Under the pieces are notes generated by a model. That model was given only the letters and a program-made list of their open reading frames with translations, searched no databases and was not told the origin of the DNA. Shown one piece after another: positions 1 to 5,944 of a DNA stretch of 32,397 nt (position 1 is its first letter; the number at the start of each line of letters is the position of its first letter). The stretch is from positions 1 to 32,397 of the IMG/VR virus record IMGVR_UViG_3300043446_000210, one strand, 5' to 3'. The position numbers were made by a program, and so were the translations under genes. Origin of the DNA: a virus.

Positions 1-62
1 CTCTATATTTTGGACCAATTTTTTAAGTTTCAAAGCATAGGCCACCACCCCCCTGCCAAGCC

Positions 63-500
63 CTAGGATGGCCCTACAAGGCTCATGTAATCTAATTTGC
101 ATAGGTCGACCACTGGTGGGCCATAGCGTCGATAGATACCCTTTTGCTCCAGTTGCGTCTTTTCTGCGTGATGCGCGTAGCAAAGGGATTGGAACTTGTT
201 TATGAAGAAGGCTTCTTTGCTTATCTGTCGCCAAGGAAAGACGTGGTCAACTACGGTTGCTTGCGTAATAATATTATCTGCTTCGCAGCCGGCGCATAGT
301 GGATGCTTACTTAACTGTATCTGCCTTAATGATAACCATTGAGCAGTGTTATACATACCGTTGGATTCTGTACGGCTGCGGTTGTGCTTTTGATCGTATG
401 TGTCCCTGCCACCATGCTCTAAGCAATAGCCGTTGTACTTAGAGCGTGGGGCTTTGCATCCTAACTCACTACAGGTAGTGCGCGAGGGAATACTAGGCAT
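63..500 (-). CDS. HNH endonuclease
   Basis: A 145-residue protein with two zinc-binding parts. An N-terminal Cys cluster (C10, C15, C26, H29) is followed by an HNH nuclease core: CxxC at 69-72, the DH pair at 85-86, N101 and the CxxHH at 107-111. HNH proteins of this size often sit beside the terminase genes of HK97-like phages and help cut DNA during packaging (family knowledge). The gene overlaps the end of the methyltransferase gene by 8 bases and is the last one transcribed leftward here. Terminase genes just beyond position 1 would fit but are not visible. A free-standing homing-type nuclease is the alternative. The family call is secure; the packaging role is inference. Confidence 0.88.
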   Translation of the reverse strand: MPSIPSRTTCSELGCKAPRSKYNGYCLEHGGRDTYDQKHNRSRTESNGMYNTAQWLSLRQIQLSKHPLCAGCEADNIITQATVVDHVFPWRQISKEAFFINKFQSLCYAHHAEKTQLEQKGIYRRYGPPVVDLCKLDYMSLVGPS

Positions 501-1692
501 CGGTCAGTAGTTCTGCTTTACGACCCGTGAAGTCTTCCCATCGCTTAACGATTACATCGCAATACTTGGGGTCTAATTCCATAAGTCTTGCTTTTCTTCC
601 AAGTTCTTCACAAGCAATTAATGTGCTACCAGAGCCACCAAACAAATCTAATACTATGTTTGCAGAATGATTAGAAATTGCTCTTTTTGGTATAGCCACA
701 GGTTTTTGAGTTGGATGCAATTTATTTATGCCTTCTTTGTCTTCTTCCCATATTCTGTTTTCTTTTGTAGAACCAATAAAATTTAACTTAGCGCCTTTCT
801 TTTTCCAAAGTACGCATGGTTCATGGTTAGGTTTATATGATGCACCTAATGCACCATAACCACCTTTTTTCTTCCAAATAAGCAACGCAACAACTTCACC
901 TCCTACGCTTTCAATTCCACGATAAAGACCGAATGGAACAGTATCAGCGTAAAACATAAAAACAGGACCATCACAAACAATAGAAGCAATTGTTACGGCT
1001 TCTTCGTAAAGGTCTACATCATCGTTTTTAATCATTTCACGAGCGTTGCCTTTTAAACCTTTGCCTTTATCTTGCAATCCACCCGTGTAACTTACTCCAT
1101 AAGGCGGGTCTGTAAAAACCATATCGGCTTTTTGCCCATCCATTAACTTATCCACAGAATCAATGCTTGTGGAATCGCCGCACATTAACCGATGGTTTCC
1201 TAATTGGTAAATGTCACCTACCTTTGTTTTCGGCTCATCAGGGATGCCAGGCACTTCATCCTCATCCGTCAAGCCTTCATTTAGCTCAATTGGATTCAGC
1301 GCCTCAATCTCATCAGGGTCAAAGCCTGTTAGTCCAAGGTCATAGCCAAGTTCAGCAAGGTCCTTCAACTCTAACGCAAGGATTTCGTTATCCCAACCAG
1401 CGTTTAAAGCCAATTTGTTGTCGGCAATAACGTAGGCTTTCTTTTGCACTTCGGACAGGTGCGACAACTCAATAGTTGGCACTTGCTCCAAGCCTAGTTT
1501 TTTTGCAGCCAATAAGCGCCCGTGGCCGGCAATGATGCCGCTTTCACCGTCTAGCAAGATTGGGTTGGTAAAACCAAACTCTTTAATGCTGCTTGCCACT
1601 TGCGTGACCTGCTCATCACTATGCGTTCGGCTGTTGTTTACATAGGGAATTAGGTCTTTTACGGCTTTGTATGTTATTTTTAATGCTGTCAT
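493..1692 (-). CDS. ParB-like/DNA methyltransferase fusion
   Basis: A 399-residue fusion. Residues 1 to about 95 form a ParB/Srx-like domain, with the GHGR motif at 56-59 and the following LAAKKLG helix. Residues from about 160 form an N4-cytosine or N6-adenine methyltransferase, with the catalytic DPPY at 195-198 and the AdoMet-binding FGGSGST at 351-357. The order, catalytic motif before AdoMet motif, is that of beta-class enzymes. Such fusions are common in phages and presumably methylate phage DNA against host restriction. No cognate restriction enzyme is next to it, so it looks like an orphan methylase. I see no clear Shine-Dalgarno sequence at the ATG, so translation may be coupled to the gene upstream. 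Confidence 0.92.
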   Translation of the reverse strand: MTALKITYKAVKDLIPYVNNSRTHSDEQVTQVASSIKEFGFTNPILLDGESGIIAGHGRLLAAKKLGLEQVPTIELSHLSEVQKKAYVIADNKLALNAGWDNEILALELKDLAELGYDLGLTGFDPDEIEALNPIELNEGLTDEDEVPGIPDEPKTKVGDIYQLGNHRLMCGDSTSIDSVDKLMDGQKADMVFTDPPYGVSYTGGLQDKGKGLKGNAREMIKNDDVDLYEEAVTIASIVCDGPVFMFYADTVPFGLYRGIESVGGEVVALLIWKKKGGYGALGASYKPNHEPCVLWKKKGAKLNFIGSTKENRIWEEDKEGINKLHPTQKPVAIPKRAISNHSANIVLDLFGGSGSTLIACEELGRKARLMELDPKYCDVIVKRWEDFTGRKAELLTDA

Positions 1693-1705
1693 ATATTGTG
1701 CTTGG

Positions 1706-2194
1706 TTACTTGAGGAATCGAAGTTTGTAGATTGTGCTATCTACCAGTGCAGCCATCTCGTCTGTGATGTTCTGCAATTCGGTATCTTGTGGCAATTGTT
1801 GGCGGGCAACATTGATGTATTGGCTCAAACCTATTAGGTATTCAAGCGCAGGTTCTGGTTCTGCGTATGTCAGCCCGTAACCTTCAATCAAGCCGTACTT
1901 GCCTTGATACGCTTCAACGTAATCGTCAACCAGATCGCCAATTTCTGTGTAATACGCTTCAAGCGCCTTGTGTTCAGAATATGAACGGCTTTGCAAATGC
2001 AGGATGTGCGCGTTGGTTACTGAATGAAGTAGGCAAAGCACAAAGGCTTGCACTGTGTATTCGTCACTGGTCATGGCTTCCCCCTTGAATCCCGCTGCGT
2101 GTGCTGCTTGGCCCACTTGGATTGCTTTCTGCTTGGTCTGGAACGGCCCCTTGCTGCCCCAATACCATCCGTCTGGTTTCTTTACTACTGGCAT
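1706..2194 (-). CDS. Conserved phage protein, DUF5856-like
   Basis: A 162-residue protein read from the ATG at 2194. The first 40 residues (KPDGWYWGSKGPF, then an AIQVGQAAHAAGFK helix) look like a small basic phage protein that elsewhere seems to occur alone. The rest, from residue 41 (MTSDEYTVQAF), is helical and resembles DUF5856 proteins as I remember them. A second good start, the ATG at 2074, has GGGGGA just upstream and sits four codons before the stop of the overlapping gene 2064-2285. The shorter 122-residue form may therefore also be made. An open frame continues upstream to 2281, but those codons lie inside the neighbouring gene. Function unknown. Confidence 0.6.
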   Translation of the reverse strand: MPVVKKPDGWYWGSKGPFQTKQKAIQVGQAAHAAGFKGEAMTSDEYTVQAFVLCLLHSVTNAHILHLQSRSYSEHKALEAYYTEIGDLVDDYVEAYQGKYGLIEGYGLTYAEPEPALEYLIGLSQYINVARQQLPQDTELQNITDEMAALVDSTIYKLRFLK

Positions 2195-2285
2195 CTTGCT
2201 TCTTTCTAAAGATACGCTCAAAGTTATTGGCGTAAGCATCGTGATCTGTTGGGCGCTGTGCGCTGCCTTTGCCACCATCACTCAT
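2064..2285 (-). CDS. Small phage protein with GGKGS N-terminus
   Basis: A 73-residue frame. Its N-terminus (MSDGGKGSAQRP, then DAYANNFERIFRKK) matches a type of small protein I have seen repeatedly in phage head/packaging and early regions; the function is unknown. After about residue 31 the frame lies over the start of gene 1706-2194 in another frame, so the last 40 residues (rich in S, G, Q and P) may be read-on tail rather than conserved sequence. It ends at a TGA that overlaps the internal start of the neighbouring gene, which suggests translational coupling. The N-terminus is credible; the length is uncertain. Confidence 0.55.
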   Translation of the reverse strand: MSDGGKGSAQRPTDHDAYANNFERIFRKKQDASSKETRRMVLGQQGAVPDQAESNPSGPSSTRSGIQGGSHDQ

Positions 2286-2287
2286 GG

Positions 2288-2551
2288 TTACACCTTTGTA
2301 ACTTCTTCACTAACGTGATCTTTAGGTAGTTTAACGTCATGGAACGTATAAAGCCACACTTGTTTGCGGCCTTTGTTCTTTTCGTTTGCAACCTGTTCGC
2401 GTGTGAGATAACGCTGTTTGCGGAAATAGCACAAAGCCATTGATACTTGGCTTGGCTTTAGGTCTGGCAGAGCGTTGTTAATGTCTGCCAGTGTTAGCGG
2501 TTGCTTTGCTGATCGGAATACGTCACGAACACGAATAGCGGCATTTGCCAT
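2288..2551 (-). CDS. Winged-helix-like DNA-binding protein
   Basis: An 87-residue basic protein. The pattern LTLADINNALPDLKPSQVSMALCYFRKQRYLTRE (residues about 18-51) reads as a helix-turn-helix followed by the wing of a winged-helix fold: helix, LKPSQVSMAL recognition helix, then a strand pair around KNKGRKQVWLYTF. It is plausibly a regulator of phage transcription or replication. GGGGG lies just upstream of the ATG and can pair with CCCC 16 bases away, so its ribosome site may be masked. It sits between small genes in the second leftward transcription unit. The exact target is unknown. Confidence 0.6.
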   Translation of the reverse strand: MANAAIRVRDVFRSAKQPLTLADINNALPDLKPSQVSMALCYFRKQRYLTREQVANEKNKGRKQVWLYTFHDVKLPKDHVSEEVTKV

Positions 2552-2555
2552 AGAA

Positions 2556-2575
2556 CCCCCATTTGTTAACAGGGG
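2556..2575 (-). promoter_or_regulatory. Possible RBS-masking hairpin
   Basis: On the minus strand CCCC (2575-2572) is complementary to the GGGG inside the Shine-Dalgarno run (2560-2556) of the winged-helix gene, with a 12-base loop containing TGTTAACA. If formed in the mRNA it would hide the ribosome site. Seen by eye; no energy calculation. Confidence 0.35.
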
Positions 2576-2576
2576 C

Positions 2577-2596
2577 TAATAGTAGCACTACTATTA
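2577..2596. repeat. Perfect 8-bp-arm palindrome
   Basis: TAATAGTA and TACTATTA flank a GCAC centre, giving a 20-bp inverted repeat that covers the stop codon of gene 2594-2761. It could be an operator or an RNA stem between two genes. There is no U-run after it on either strand, so it is not a typical terminator. Confidence 0.5.
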
Positions 2597-2761
2597 CTTG
2601 TTGTGCATGACCAAGATGCACTCGTTGGCGTGTGTAATACCCTTTGCATCTACATAGGATTCACCACATCCAGCCATCCACTCAATGAACAGAACAGCCA
2701 ACAAAGAACCAATGACAATTGCCAGCGTGATCTGGCCCAAGATTTCAAATGCTTTTTTCAT
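2594..2761 (-). CDS. Small single-pass membrane protein
   Basis: A 55-residue protein starting MKKAFEILGQ. One hydrophobic stretch (about residues 8-29, ITLAIVIGSLLAVLFIEWMAG) is followed by a short tail with two cysteines (C31 and C47). The start at 2761 is chosen over one 16 codons upstream because AAGGAA sits six bases before it. The N-terminal sequence is not a lipobox type. Function unknown; it lies among early genes, away from the lysis cassette. Confidence 0.65.
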   Translation of the reverse strand: MKKAFEILGQITLAIVIGSLLAVLFIEWMAGCGESYVDAKGITHANECILVMHNK

Positions 2762-2781
2762 GTTTATTTCCTTAGTTAGAT

Positions 2782-2988
2782 TTACTTGATGCAATAAGTG
2801 CAATTGCATGGAACTACGCTATGCTTTATGTCCTCACGCAATTCGCGCATTGTGTCGTAACCGCGAACATGAGACCTATTATCTTGAGAACTGGCCTCAT
2901 CAAAGCGCCAGCCTTTTGGCAAGTTAAGAATGTAAACATCTGGTTCGTCGGTGTCTACATCACGGGCTACGTTAAGTTTGTATTTCAT
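2782..2988 (-). CDS. Hypothetical early protein, Cys-rich end
   Basis: A 68-residue protein of unknown function. It starts with a strand-rich part (KLNVARDV, VYILNLPKGWRFDE) and ends in a CNCTYC cluster (residues 61-66) that could bind metal. CAGGAG lies six bases before the ATG. It is the first gene after the predicted promoter at 3034-3053, so it is likely well expressed early. Confidence 0.65.
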   Translation of the reverse strand: MKYKLNVARDVDTDEPDVYILNLPKGWRFDEASSQDNRSHVRGYDTMRELREDIKHSVVPCNCTYCIK

Positions 2989-3033
2989 GTTTAACTCCTG
3001 TTTGATGATTAAGAGCGTCTTGCTCTGAGAACT

Positions 3034-3053
3034 ATTATAACAGAACTTTCAAC
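3034..3053 (-). promoter_or_regulatory. Early leftward promoter with 9-mer box
   Basis: Read on the minus strand, GTTGAAAGT (3053-3045), five bases, then a perfect TATAAT (3039-3034). The same 9-mer at the same spacing occurs in the promoter at 5541-5560. The -35 is weak (CTGCAA at 17 bp). The predicted start is near 3027, directly at a small hairpin (AGAGC/GCTCT arms, 3012-3026) that would form the 5' end of the RNA. Confidence 0.65.
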
Positions 3054-3103
3054 TCGTTGCAGATAGTTCCAAATTATTTTCTAGGTATTTTCCCTAAGAA
3101 CAT

Positions 3104-3129
3104 AAAAAAAGCCCCCGATTAAAGGGGCT
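3104..3129 (-). terminator. Rho-independent terminator after ssb
   Basis: On the minus strand AGCCCC (3129-3124) pairs with GGGGCT (3115-3110), followed by a run of T. It closes the transcription unit that ends with the SSB gene and separates it from the promoter at 3034-3053. Confidence 0.88.
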
Positions 3130-3148
3130 AAGGCTCCTGCAAAGGAAC

Positions 3149-3553
3149 TCAGAACGGGATTTCATCTTCGTTAAACGGTTCAGGCTCTGGTGGCGCTGTT
3201 TTGGCTGGTGCTGCGCCTTCTGTGCGTGTGTTCAGCATATCCATCTTCTCAGCGACCACTTTAGTCGAAAACTTTTCCACACCTTGTTTATCGGTGTATT
3301 TTTCGGTCTTCAACTTGCCTTCCACATAGACCTTGGAGCCTTTTTTCAGGTATTCGCCAGCGATTTCAGCCAACTTGCCAAACATGACCACGTTAACCCA
3401 CTCAGTGACTTCTTTCCAATCACCGTTGACTTTATCCTTGTATTTCTCGGATATGGCGATGCTGAAATTGCACACCGCATTGCCGTTTGGCATGAAACGC
3501 ATTTCAGGGTCACGCCCTAAGTTACCGATACCAATGAATTTGTTTACTGACAT
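3149..3553 (-). CDS. ssb: Single-stranded DNA-binding protein
   Basis: A 134-residue SSB. The N-terminal OB-fold (residues about 1-105) shows the typical start VNKFIGIGNLGRDPEMR, the FSIAISE strand, the W-x-x-V-x-F patch and YVEGKL. A Pro/Ala linker leads to an acidic tail ending DEIPF, like the host tail that recruits SSB-binding repair and replication proteins. It coats ssDNA during replication and recombination. The ribosome site GAGGA is formed by the last codons of the exonuclease gene one base upstream, so the two are coupled. Exonuclease, annealing protein and SSB together form a standard phage recombination set. Confidence 0.95.
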   Translation of the reverse strand: MSVNKFIGIGNLGRDPEMRFMPNGNAVCNFSIAISEKYKDKVNGDWKEVTEWVNVVMFGKLAEIAGEYLKKGSKVYVEGKLKTEKYTDKQGVEKFSTKVVAEKMDMLNTRTEGAAPAKTAPPEPEPFNEDEIPF

Positions 3554-3554
3554 A

Positions 3555-4190
3555 TTATTCCTCTAGTTTGATGATTAAAGATTCCACCTCTGCCAAGAAT
3601 TTCTCGACTTCGGCTTTCATTTCCGCAATAAGGTCTTCATCGCGTTCTGTCCGCACAATCAGCAATTGATTGCGCTTGGGCAGTCTTGGGTCATAGGAAA
3701 CAAAATCGCACCACTTGCGGCCTGTTACCCATAGTTGACATTGGATTTGCTTGTAATACTCAGTTGGCACTTTGTTGTCAAACAGGTATTGCAAATGCGT
3801 TGTGGTGTTTGGGCATTTGATTTCAACCAAGCCATCGTCACCAACCAAACGGTCAGGCGATACGCCAAGCCATTTCACATCTTCACAAGGCCAAAAGCCT
3901 GTTTTTTCAGCAAATACGCCCTTGGCGGCTTCGTACTCAATGGCGGCAAATTGCTCTTGCTCAACGCCCCATTCCATAGCCGCACTGCTAAATGATTCAG
4001 CAGCCGTACCTGTTAAACGTTCTGCAACCAAACGCACTTTGTATTTGTAGCGCCCAATGGCTTCTGCGTTGCCTTTGCCTTTGCTCATTACTTCGGCAAT
4101 GTTGCTGGCAGTAACGTGACCAAGGCGAATCTGCTTCCACAGGTCTGTCCCTTGTTCAACTGTGCGTGGGTCAAATATTGTGTCTGTCAT
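3555..4190 (-). CDS. YqaJ-type recombination exonuclease
   Basis: A 211-residue PD-(D/E)XK nuclease of the YqaJ/lambda-exonuclease type. It shows an early R-x-G-x-V-T-A-S segment (residues 22-29), the catalytic S-P-D at 111-113, E-I-K at 123-125 and the QIQCQL helix at 148-153. It would resect double-stranded DNA ends to expose strands for the annealing protein encoded three genes upstream. The ATG at 4190 is preferred over an upstream in-frame ATG at 4277, because those extra codons lie within the small membrane gene 4192-4341 and look non-native. The start follows that gene's stop after one base, so coupling probably replaces a strong ribosome site. Confidence 0.9.
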   Translation of the reverse strand: MTDTIFDPRTVEQGTDLWKQIRLGHVTASNIAEVMSKGKGNAEAIGRYKYKVRLVAERLTGTAAESFSSAAMEWGVEQEQFAAIEYEAAKGVFAEKTGFWPCEDVKWLGVSPDRLVGDDGLVEIKCPNTTTHLQYLFDNKVPTEYYKQIQCQLWVTGRKWCDFVSYDPRLPKRNQLLIVRTERDEDLIAEMKAEVEKFLAEVESLIIKLEE

Positions 4191-4191
4191 A

Positions 4192-4341
4192 TCAATTGAA
4201 CCAAAGGTAAAAGCCGTGAAGGATGCCGATTGGGAAAAAGATAGCGCCAGCCACCAAGAATCCCCACAGGCTTGCACTAAAACAAGTGAAGATGTGCGTT
4301 AGCCATGCAGCAATGCACATAAAAGCAAAAAGTTCACCCAT
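4192..4341 (-). CDS. 49-residue two-helix membrane protein
   Basis: A short gene not reported by a 60-residue cut-off. It starts MGELFAFMCIAAWLTHIF and ends GILHGFYLWFN. There are two hydrophobic segments (about 4-18 and 25-46), with W-x-T-H-I near residue 15 and P-x-G-I-x-H-G near residue 40. I recognise this layout from many phage early regions, where it has no assigned function. It starts inside the stop of the MazG-like gene (TAATG) and ends one base before the exonuclease start, a spacing expected of a genuine operon gene. Confidence 0.75.
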   Translation of the reverse strand: MGELFAFMCIAAWLTHIFTCFSASLWGFLVAGAIFFPIGILHGFYLWFN

Positions 4342-4646
4342 TACGCTTCCTTCACAAAAATGCCATCGGCAGTTAAATAACCCTTGCGGTTCTTAATTTC
4401 GTTGTACGCACCTTCAAAGCAAGTTACAAGGTCTAGATCGGCACAAGCGCAGCCCATGATTAGCGTTACCAGAATGTCGCCATAGGCATCAGCCATTGCA
4501 GCGCGGTCATTGTTGCGGATTGCGTCAACCAGTTCGTCAAGTTCCTCTTGCGTCTTGATTGCCTGTGCTGCTGCGGTGCTGTTTTGTACGATGCCACGAG
4601 CCTCACCCCATTGAATCGTTTTGATTTCCAATTCTGCGTAACTCAT
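4341..4646 (-). CDS. MazG-like nucleotide pyrophosphohydrolase
   Basis: A 101-residue all-helical protein of the MazG-like type. The metal-binding EExxE-like run is at residues 34-38 (EELDE), and the second half DAYGD is at 53-57. Family members hydrolyse (d)NTPs to monophosphates; phage versions are thought to adjust nucleotide or alarmone pools. AGGAGG lies four bases before the ATG, and the start overlaps the upstream stop (ATGA), so expression should be strong and coupled to the annealing protein. Confidence 0.8.
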   Translation of the reverse strand: MSYAELEIKTIQWGEARGIVQNSTAAAQAIKTQEELDELVDAIRNNDRAAMADAYGDILVTLIMGCACADLDLVTCFEGAYNEIKNRKGYLTADGIFVKEA

Positions 4647-5191
4647 TTGGCCTCCTGTGCGGTCAATTCCGCTTTGCGCTTGTCTTTGATTGCTTCCAGT
4701 TGTTTAAGTGCGTCTTGGTCGTTCTTGACCGTTTTAACCGCGCCAACGTACTTAATACGCAGGTCTTCAAGGTTATGCGCTTCGGCAATAAAGGCAATGA
4801 TTGGTCCAAGGTCAACAGGCTCTGGCTCGCCTTCGCTTGGTACGTCTTCGCCAGCGTAGATGTAAAGGCCAATGCCAAAGGTGGCAATACATTTGGCAAG
4901 GCATCGCATCATTGCGTCTGATACCTTACGCGCATCAGGCGATTTGACTGCGTTGTTTTTGTGGTCCATCACTGGCAAGTGCATCGTCATTGATTTGCCC
5001 AAGGCGTACACAGTGCAACGAACCATGACGGTTTCGCCAAAGAATGTTGGTTCGTGGAATTCCCAATGTGCTGTTGGGTCTTCCTGCAACAGCGTATCAA
5101 CAGCCCACGCCCATGACAGGTATGACAGGTTGCCTTTCTTTTCAATGTGCTGATTGACATTGATCGTGCGTAAATCTTTAAACGTTTTCAT
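4643..5191 (-). CDS. DUF1071-type ssDNA-annealing protein
   Basis: A 182-residue protein with the hallmarks of the DUF1071 single-strand annealing family. These are SYLSWAWAVDTL at 23-34, a beta-sheet region with TVYALGKSMTMHLPVMD, and the helical MRCLAKCIATFGIGLYIYAGED segment near 100-125. Annealing proteins pair complementary single strands, usually with a partner exonuclease and SSB, both encoded just downstream. The C-terminal third is charged and helical. GAGGGA lies seven bases before the ATG. The family call is strong; direct annealing activity is by family analogy. Confidence 0.8.
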   Translation of the reverse strand: MKTFKDLRTINVNQHIEKKGNLSYLSWAWAVDTLLQEDPTAHWEFHEPTFFGETVMVRCTVYALGKSMTMHLPVMDHKNNAVKSPDARKVSDAMMRCLAKCIATFGIGLYIYAGEDVPSEGEPEPVDLGPIIAFIAEAHNLEDLRIKYVGAVKTVKNDQDALKQLEAIKDKRKAELTAQEAK

Positions 5192-5499
5192 TTGTAGTCC
5201 CTCATTTTGATGATTGCTTCCGCACGAATTACGGCTGTGTCTTGGCAGTAGTCAACAACAAAGTCGTAGACCAGTTTGCCAAGTTCGTCATAGTTTTTGT
5301 TTTTAAGGATTTCTTTCAACGCTTGGTTGAATTCCTTGTTGTCCAAACAAGCGCCTTCGTTGATCGCTTGCATGAACACATCTGGGTCGCGTGGGTTCAA
5401 CTCGTCGTCTAAGAGTTGTTCCACAATGTCGCTGATTGCGTCTTGTTCTGCGTAGTGCGCTTGGATTGGCGCTTCTAACCACCTGTCGTATGCTGTCAT
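5188..5499 (-). CDS. Hypothetical acidic early protein
   Basis: A 103-residue acidic, helical protein that I do not recognise. It is the first gene of the leftward recombination operon, just below the promoter at 5541-5560, with AAGGA six bases before the ATG. It ends by overlapping the start of the annealing gene by four bases. First position in an early operon fits a small regulator or host-modifying protein, but no motif supports a specific role. Confidence 0.65.
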   Translation of the reverse strand: MTAYDRWLEAPIQAHYAEQDAISDIVEQLLDDELNPRDPDVFMQAINEGACLDNKEFNQALKEILKNKNYDELGKLVYDFVVDYCQDTAVIRAEAIIKMRDYK

Positions 5500-5540
5500 G
5501 TTTAATTCCTTTTCGATGTATCGCGTGGTTGCGATAATGT

Positions 5541-5560
5541 ATTATAAACACACTTTCAAC
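5541..5560 (-). promoter_or_regulatory. Early leftward promoter with 9-mer box
   Basis: On the minus strand, GTTGAAAGT (5560-5552), five bases, then TATAAT (5546-5541): the same 9-mer, spacing and -10 as at 3034-3053. The predicted start near 5534 falls at the foot of a 6-bp leader hairpin (TATCGC/GCGATA, 5536-5519). It drives the recombination operon and sits in the 75-bp divergent gap facing the resolvase gene. Confidence 0.7.
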
Positions 5561-5574
5561 AACTATTACAACCC

Positions 5575-5937
5575 ATGCTTAATCTTTTTTTGCCTTACCC
5601 ACCTAGTATTAATACCTACTGGAACTTTAACGGGTCTAGGCGCTTTCTAACGGCAAAGGCCAATCAATTTAAGGCCAAGGTGTTTGAAGCGTTTGTGCTT
5701 TCTGAACATAAAGGCTTTGAGGCTCATAGGGTGAGCCTGACTGTGTACCTGTACCCACCAGACAAACGAGTGCGTGACATTGACAACATAGCCAAACCAT
5801 TGCTTGATGCGCTTACACAGGCTGGTGTGTTCAATGATGATAGCCAAGTGGACCGCTTGCTGATTGTGCGAAAAGAGCAACAAAAAGGTGGGGGTTGTCG
5901 GGTTGTAGTTGATGTGCCTTTGGAATCTTGTGTATAA
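5575..5937 (+). CDS. rusA: RusA-like Holliday junction resolvase
   Basis: A 120-residue RusA-family protein. It has the characteristic start LPYPPSINTYW and the acidic metal-binding residues D68 and D70 in VRDIDN, followed by K74, LLDAL and the D88-D89 pair in FNDDSQV. RusA cuts four-way junctions made during recombination and clears branches before packaging. It is the first rightward gene. There is no visible Shine-Dalgarno sequence in the short leader, so translation may be weak or leaderless. Its stop codon lies inside the -10 box of the next promoter. Confidence 0.93.
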   Translation: MLNLFLPYPPSINTYWNFNGSRRFLTAKANQFKAKVFEAFVLSEHKGFEAHRVSLTVYLYPPDKRVRDIDNIAKPLLDALTQAGVFNDDSQVDRLLIVRKEQQKGGGCRVVVDVPLESCV

Positions 5938-5938
5938 T
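5909..5938 (+). promoter_or_regulatory. Sigma70-like promoter for small RNA
   Basis: TTGATG (5909-5914), an 18-bp spacer and a perfect TATAAT (5933-5938), with TG just before the -10. It overlaps the 3' end of the resolvase gene, and the predicted start (about 5945) falls right at the foot of hairpin 1. Confidence 0.7.
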
Positions 5939-5944
5939 TTTTTG

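Noticed and set aside
1148-1156. Perfect DnaA box TTATCCACA
   Set aside because: A single copy within the methyltransferase coding region, with no second box or AT-rich unwinding region nearby; likely chance.
3555-4277. Exonuclease start at 4277
   Set aside because: The extra 29 codons lie in the small membrane gene and do not resemble the family; the ATG at 4190 gives the usual N-terminus.
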